Shown here: in pieces, positions 59,831 through 64,000 of the stretch | How positions within the stretch are numbered: the stretch's first letter is position 1 | Layout: every line of letters begins with the position of its first letter | Source of the DNA: an uncultured Eubacteriales bacterium | GTDB lineage: Bacteria > Bacillota > Clostridia > Oscillospirales > UBA644 | NCBI GenBank assembly: GCA_900547165.1 | Contig: URFZ01000006.1 | Coordinates: forward strand, 1-64,000 | DNA length: 64,000 nucleotides | Direction of reading: 5' to 3' | Translations under genes and position numbers: made by a program | The notes under the pieces: model-generated | What the model was told of the DNA's origin: nothing | Databases searched by the model: none | Seen by the model: the letters and a program-made list of their open reading frames with translations, nothing else

Positions 59831-61740
59831 TGAAAAAAACGGTTTCACACGAACAGATTTTGATAAAACGCGACGGCGGGCTCAAACCCGTCGTCGCTTT
59901 CGCGCTTCCTTGCGGGGTGACAGCCGTTTTCAGAGTTTTTATAGCCCGTATTTACGGCGCATACGACGGCGTTTTTCGTTTAAGAGCGGACGAGGATTTC
60001 GGAAAACACGGCGGTGTTTCCGTTCCGCTTGAATGGATAACATTTGAAAACGGACACGATGTTTTTGAGGCGGAGATAAAGGTTTCCGATTTCTGTGACA
60101 GTAACGGCGGACTTTTCTTTTACAGATATGAGTTTAAGACATATTACGGCGAAAGATATTGCGTTTCGGACGGTTTTTCGGAGCTTTCGGTCAACGCTCT
60201 TCCGTCGGAAAGACAACTGCTTGTTTATGACACAGACAACGAAATAACATATTCTCCGAAAGGGATAATATATCATATCTTTGTCGACCGTTTTCGCCGC
60301 AGCGGAAAATGTGAAATAAAGAAATCTTCCGTGCTGAACGAGAATTGGGAAAACGGTATCCCCGAATACGCAAAGAAAAACGGGGATTTTCTGAAAAACA
60401 ACACGGTGTTCGGCGGCGACCTTTACGGCATTGTCGAAAAACTCGATTACATCAAAAGTCTCGGTACGGAACTCATCTATCTCAGCCCGATATTCGACGC
60501 TTACTCAAATCATAAATACGATACGGGCGACTATATGCGGGTCGATGAATCGTTCGGCGGCGACGAGGCGCTCGATCTGCTTATATCGGAAGCGAAAAAA
60601 CGCGGTATCGGCATAATTCTTGACGGCGTTTTCAATCACACAGGAGACGACAGCGTTTATTTTAACAGATACGGCAATTATCCCGACACGGGCGCATATC
60701 AAAGCGAAAAATCGCCGTATTATAATTGGTATACGTTCAGGCATTTTCCCGATGATTACGAGTGCTGGTGGAACATCAAAATTCTGCCCCGTGTCCGCTG
60801 CGACGAGCCGTCATACAGGGAGTTTGTCTGCGGCGACGGCGGCGTGCTTGAAAAATGGATGCGAAAAGGTGTACGCGGCTTTCGCCTTGATGTTGCGGAC
60901 GAACTTTCCGACGGTTTTATTGCGTCAATACGCAAAAAAATCAAGAAAGAGACCTCGGACGGCGTTCTTTACGGCGAGGTGTGGGAAAACGCTTCAAACA
61001 AGGTTGCGTATTCGACCCGTCGAGAATATTTCCGAGGAAAAGAACTTGATTCCGTTATGAATTACCCGCTTCGAAAAGCGGTTATAGAATATCTTCGAAA
61101 CGGAAATGCGGCGCAGTTCAAAACTCTGTTGTATGACGTTTACGGGACTTATCCGCCGTTTGCCGCACGGCTTTTGATGAATTTTCTCGGCACGCACGAC
61201 ACAGAGCGCATAATCACGGCGCTTGCCGCCCCGCCGTGGGACGGAAAGTCAAATGATGAACTTGCGGTTCTGAAAATGAACGAGAATGAGCGGGCAAGGG
61301 GAGAAAAACTTGTAAAACTTGCGCTTGCGCTCGTATTTACCGTTCCCGGAGTTCCCTGTGTCTTTTACGGAGATGAAGTCGGTGTTGAGGGCTATCATGA
61401 TCCGTTTAACCGCAGGACTTTCCCTTGGGGACATGAAAATTGTTCGCTTGCGGACTTTTTGCGGACGCTTTCCGTAATTCGTGCCGAAAACAGCGTTTTC
61501 AAGGACGGGGATTTCCGCATTTGCGAGGCAACTGCCGAGTATCTTATTCTCGAACGTAAAAACGCCGACGGCGGCATATTGACGGTTGTAAACCGCTCCG
61601 ACAAAACGTTGACGCTTGCGTTTGAAAATCCCGTTCTGAGTCTGCTGAACGGCGACGAAGTGTCAGTTATTACTGTTTCGGGCTTGACCTGTTCAATGCT
61701 CCGCTTTGACGGCGAAACGCCCGATTATGAGATAGAATAA
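59827..61740 (+). CDS. GH13 alpha-amylase family enzyme (neopullulanase/cyclomaltodextrinase-like)
   Basis: A 637-residue glycoside hydrolase, last gene of the glycogen operon. An N-terminal beta domain (about 1-135) precedes the barrel: GGDLYGIVEKLDYIKSLG, ILDGVFNHTG, RGFRLDVADELS (nucleophile), GVLYGEVWENA (acid/base) and NFLGTHDTERI (stabiliser), plus PGVPCVFYGDEVGVEG. No signal peptide is evident, so it acts inside the cell, probably on maltodextrins freed from glycogen. It starts with tandem ATGs overlapping the glgP stop. Confidence 0.9.
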   Translation: MMKKTVSHEQILIKRDGGLKPVVAFALPCGVTAVFRVFIARIYGAYDGVFRLRADEDFGKHGGVSVPLEWITFENGHDVFEAEIKVSDFCDSNGGLFFYRYEFKTYYGERYCVSDGFSELSVNALPSERQLLVYDTDNEITYSPKGIIYHIFVDRFRRSGKCEIKKSSVLNENWENGIPEYAKKNGDFLKNNTVFGGDLYGIVEKLDYIKSLGTELIYLSPIFDAYSNHKYDTGDYMRVDESFGGDEALDLLISEAKKRGIGIILDGVFNHTGDDSVYFNRYGNYPDTGAYQSEKSPYYNWYTFRHFPDDYECWWNIKILPRVRCDEPSYREFVCGDGGVLEKWMRKGVRGFRLDVADELSDGFIASIRKKIKKETSDGVLYGEVWENASNKVAYSTRREYFRGKELDSVMNYPLRKAVIEYLRNGNAAQFKTLLYDVYGTYPPFAARLLMNFLGTHDTERIITALAAPPWDGKSNDELAVLKMNENERARGEKLVKLALALVFTVPGVPCVFYGDEVGVEGYHDPFNRRTFPWGHENCSLADFLRTLSVIRAENSVFKDGDFRICEATAEYLILERKNADGGILTVVNRSDKTLTLAFENPVLSLLNGDEVSVITVSGLTCSMLRFDGETPDYEIE

Positions 61741-61752
61741 ACACTTAAATAC

Positions 61753-61786
61753 AAAAAATCGGTGAGCGTTCGCTCACCGATTTTTT
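61753..61786. terminator. Terminator after the glycogen operon
   Basis: AAAAAATCGGTGAGCG and CGCTCACCGATTTTTT form a 16-base perfect stem with a TT loop, 13 bases after the last stop. Confidence 0.95.
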
Positions 61787-61807
61787 ATAAAATCAAAGGA
61801 GAAAAAA

Positions 61808-62404
61808 ATGGCAAAATATGGTTATGTTCGTGTTTCAAGCACGGATCAAAATGAGGACAGGCAAATAGTGGCTCTGAATAAATATAATATCCGCCATGAA
61901 AATATATTTATTGATAAGCAATCGGGAAAGAATTTTGAAAGAAACGAATATAAACGCTTATTACAAAAAATAAAAAAAGGAGATGTGTTGTTTTTAATAA
62001 GTATTGATCGTTTGGGACGAGATTATAAACAAATACAAGAACAATGGCAGTATTTGACGAAAGTAAAGGAAATAGATATAGTTGTTTTGGATATGCCTTT
62101 ACTTGACACAAGAAGGGAAAAGGATTTACTTGGAACATTCATATCTGATATAGTATTGCAAATACTTTCTTTTGTTTCACAAAATGAAAGAGAAAACATA
62201 AAGAGGAGACAAGCAGAGGGAATATCTGCCGCACAGAAGAGAGGTGTTATATTCGGGCGTCCAAAAACCGACTTACCGCTTGATTTTTTAGATATAGTTA
62301 AACGTTGGAAAGAAAGAAAAATTTCAACAAAAGAAGCAATTACATTGTGTGAAATGAGCCGAGCAACATTTTATAGAAAAATTCGATCCGAGTATTTATT
62401 GTAA
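61808..62404 (+). CDS. Serine recombinase (resolvase/invertase)
   Basis: A 198-residue small serine recombinase: the catalytic Ser in YGYVRVSSTDQNEDRQ, the Arg-containing ISIDRLGRDY, the long E-helix (QNERENIKRRQAEGISAAQ) and a C-terminal helix-turn-helix (ISTKEAITLCEMSRATFYRKI). It resolves or inverts DNA at short sites. AAAGGAG precedes the ATG. Codon use is AT-rich compared with the glycogen genes, and a terminator follows, so it looks like a horizontally acquired unit. No invertible segment or res site was recognised nearby. Confidence 0.92.
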   Translation: MAKYGYVRVSSTDQNEDRQIVALNKYNIRHENIFIDKQSGKNFERNEYKRLLQKIKKGDVLFLISIDRLGRDYKQIQEQWQYLTKVKEIDIVVLDMPLLDTRREKDLLGTFISDIVLQILSFVSQNERENIKRRQAEGISAAQKRGVIFGRPKTDLPLDFLDIVKRWKERKISTKEAITLCEMSRATFYRKIRSEYLL

Positions 62405-62411
62405 AAAAAAA

Positions 62412-62449
62412 TTAAGAGTCTCAAAAAGTAGACAATTTGAGACACTTAA
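62412..62449 (+). terminator. Terminator of the recombinase gene
   Basis: TTAAG-GTCTCAAA and TTTGAGAC-CTTAA pair with a small bulge around a ten-base loop, followed by TTTTTC. Confidence 0.85.
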
Positions 62450-62579
62450 TTTTTCTACATTTTAACACATAAAAGCAAAAAATGCAACCCTTTGTCATGA
62501 AAATGTTGAAAAATAATCAAATTAACTCGGTTGAAATTATGTTTTTATAAGTCTGCTTTTTGAGACAAAAGGAGGATTT

Positions 62580-62759
62580 ATGGGTGAAACAATAGGAACA
62601 AAGGCTTTCGCCGAAAAATTTGGGGTAAAACAGAGTACTGTGGCACGTTGGTGTCGAGAAGGGCGGTTGGAGGCAACACAAGACTCTCCTGGAAGTCCTT
62701 GGCATATTTCTGTTGATGCGAACCCCCCTCAAGACCGTAGAAAAAAAGGGGGAAAATAG
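62580..62759 (+). CDS. Small helix-turn-helix (MerR/excisionase-like) protein
   Basis: A 59-residue protein (MGETIGTKAFAEKFGVKQS, then VARWCREGRLEATQDSPGS and a basic tail). It has the helix-turn-helix of the excisionase/MerR-like type in which a short wing (SPWHIS) follows. A perfect AGGAGG is seven bases before the ATG. Such small proteins act as recombination directionality factors or repressors; here it could serve the neighbouring recombinase or the next gene, which starts four bases later. Confidence 0.78.
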   Translation: MGETIGTKAFAEKFGVKQSTVARWCREGRLEATQDSPGSPWHISVDANPPQDRRKKGGK

Positions 62760-62762
62760 GCA

Positions 62763-63443
62763 ATGAATGATGATCCGTCGCCAGAACAAATCGTTGCAGA
62801 TACTTCTTCTGATGACATTGTTAAAAGTAATCAATTTAAACAAAAAAAACAAATAAACAAAATTATACTAATTTGCGGAATCACTTTCCTGCTTTTAATC
62901 ATTGCTATTGTTTGCATTATGTTTGTTCCGAGATTGCAGAAAACAGTAGATGATTACTTAGCAGTTGGTGATTATTCAAAGGCGTATCATGTTGCAAAAA
63001 CAGATGAAGAAAAAAGTGGAGTTATAAGGGAGAATACAATTGCGGTTTGCAGTGCATTGTGTTTAGATGTTCTGAAAGACTCTGAGTCATTTTGTTTAAG
63101 GGATGGATGGTACGACGGTGAAAAAAACGCAGTTATAAAAGTATCTGCCAACAATAGTTTTGGAAATACCGTTGTTAATTATGTTTTATTGTTTTACGAC
63201 GATTCAAGTTGCAGCTGGACTATATTTGATTCTTATGCTGACCTTAACAATGAAAAAATTGCGTCTTACGATGATATTGCAAAGAGATTTGAAAAAGGTG
63301 TTCATAATTTGGGGTTATTAACAATTAAGGAAACGATGCTTTCGCAAAACAAAATTGATAAATATGGGATTTATAGAATCAACAATATTTACAAGGAGAA
63401 TGCTCTTGAAAATATCAAGTTGTGCATTGAATCTATTCCATGA
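62763..63443 (+). CDS. Hypothetical single-pass membrane protein
   Basis: I do not recognise this 226-residue protein. The first 35 residues are hydrophilic, one membrane helix follows (IILICGITFLLLIIAIVCIMFVP region, about 37-58), and the rest is outside, with YLAVGDYSKAYHVAKTDEEK resembling a repeat-containing helical hairpin and a beta-rich end. It is directly coupled to the small HTH gene. The AT-rich composition fits the recombinase region. Confidence 0.7.
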   Translation: MNDDPSPEQIVADTSSDDIVKSNQFKQKKQINKIILICGITFLLLIIAIVCIMFVPRLQKTVDDYLAVGDYSKAYHVAKTDEEKSGVIRENTIAVCSALCLDVLKDSESFCLRDGWYDGEKNAVIKVSANNSFGNTVVNYVLLFYDDSSCSWTIFDSYADLNNEKIASYDDIAKRFEKGVHNLGLLTIKETMLSQNKIDKYGIYRINNIYKENALENIKLCIESIP

Positions 63444-63488
63444 GACTGATATTTTAATGAAAAATACAATAAAAGGAAATAAAGAAAA

Positions 63489-64000
63489 ATGAAAAAAACA
63501 GTTTTAATTTGTATCATAACTATAATAATATGTCTTGCATTTTCAGGTTGTTCACATACGCATGTCTTTGGAGACTGGAAAATCACAAAACAAGCGACAT
63601 GTAAAGAAGAGGGGGAACGTGTCAGATCTTGTGAATGCGGTGAAATACAAACTGAAAAGATAGAATTAACAGATCATAAATGGAAAGCCGCAACCTGCAC
63701 ATCTCCAAAGATATGTACAGTTTGCAATGCAAAAGAAGGAAGTTCCTTAGGACATAATAAATATGGATATTCCTGTTCAAGATGTGGAATAAGCCTTGTT
63801 ACAAAAAAGGATGTTCCAAATATTATTGATATAACATCTCTTAGATATTATATTGATAGTCTCGGTGGAATGGATCAATATATAACTTTTAAGAACAAGA
63901 GTTCCTCAAAAACAATCAAATATGTTTATTTTGATGTATCTTTCTATAATACCGTTGGGGATATAACTAAGAATGAGATAGGCGGAGATTCAAATGTCGT
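63489..64000 (+). CDS. Lipoprotein with Cys-rich repeats, truncated by window end
   Basis: A gene running out of the window. It starts with a lipoprotein signal peptide (KKTVLICIITIIICLAFSGC, with Cys20 in an FSGC lipobox), then two to three short modules of the type H-x-W-x(5)-TC...C-x2-C (GDWKITKQATCKEEGE, CECGEI; HKWKAATCTSPKICTVC; YSCSRCG). These modules are frequent in Clostridia surface proteins and probably form small Cys-stabilised domains. The part after residue 100 is beta-rich and unrecognised. Stop codon not seen. Confidence 0.78.
   Translation, partial: MKKTVLICIITIIICLAFSGCSHTHVFGDWKITKQATCKEEGERVRSCECGEIQTEKIELTDHKWKAATCTSPKICTVCNAKEGSSLGHNKYGYSCSRCGISLVTKKDVPNIIDITSLRYYIDSLGGMDQYITFKNKSSSKTIKYVYFDVSFYNTVGDITKNEIGGDSNV

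Noticed and set aside
62517..62852. A 111-codon minus-strand frame over the small HTH gene
   Set aside because: The plus-strand frame at 62580 has a perfect ribosome binding site and an HTH motif; the antisense frame has neither.

Overview
The window looks like a chromosomal segment of an anaerobic, low-to-mid-GC, spore-forming Gram-positive bacterium of the Clostridia, probably a gut member related to Oscillospirales or Christensenellales. The evidence is an F-type ATP synthase operon with a short epsilon subunit, a glgB-glgC-glgD-glgA-glgP glycogen operon, a type-2 argC arginine operon, sporulation-associated genes (a YlmC/YmxH protein, a DacF-type carboxypeptidase, a SpoIIM-like protein, a TIGR04086 protein), and frequent AGGAGG-type ribosome binding sites with sigma-A-type promoters of 17-bp spacing. 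The assignment is inferred from gene content, not from a marker-gene comparison.

Layout. 1-4.7 kb: end of the ATP synthase operon (atpF-H-A-G-D-C). 4.7-13.5 kb: a TetR regulator, a choloylglycine-hydrolase-family amidase, an old-yellow-enzyme/aconitase X catabolic operon, a P-type metal ATPase with its DUF6110 partner, and a decayed azlD. 13.6-24.1 kb: a minus-strand argC-J-B-D-F-carA-carB operon in which carB is fused to diaminopimelate epimerase, with a promoter carrying ARG-box-like sites. 24.2-35.1 kb: an AT-rich, apparently acquired region holding an expressed-looking 35-codon small gene, a decayed radical SAM maturase and a complete RiPP-type cluster. 35.1-39.9 kb: a disrupted tRNA-Leu copy, a single-chain restriction-modification-like protein, an IS3-family transposase and two intact tRNA-Leu genes. 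40-49.4 kb: housekeeping genes (dac, ylmC/ymxH, yajC, tgt, queA, asd, dapA). 49.5-61.8 kb: two membrane or surface proteins followed by the glycogen operon. 61.8-64 kb: a second AT-rich patch with a serine recombinase, a small HTH protein, a membrane protein and a truncated lipoprotein gene.

The most interesting region is 25.7-35.0 kb. A Cys-rich precursor peptide with a TTG start is followed on the same strand by a PqqD-like leader-recognition protein, a radical SAM/SPASM maturase, an HPr-kinase-like ATPase, a Ser-His S26-type peptidase, two ABC transporters, a nucleotidyltransferase, an acyl carrier protein and a full-length FkbH-type glyceryl-transfer protein. The first half is a recognisable radical-SAM RiPP pathway. 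The kinase and nucleotidyltransferase recall tailoring enzymes known from lasso peptide clusters. The ACP/FkbH pair normally makes glyceryl-ACP for polyketides. The set suggests a peptide that is cross-linked by radical chemistry and then phosphorylated and/or glycerylated. I know of no described system with this combination, but I could not search databases.

Other points worth checking are a CarB-DapF fusion whose DapF half lacks the usual first catalytic cysteine, face-to-face queA/asd promoters, and a tRNA-Leu pseudogene split by a palindromic element.
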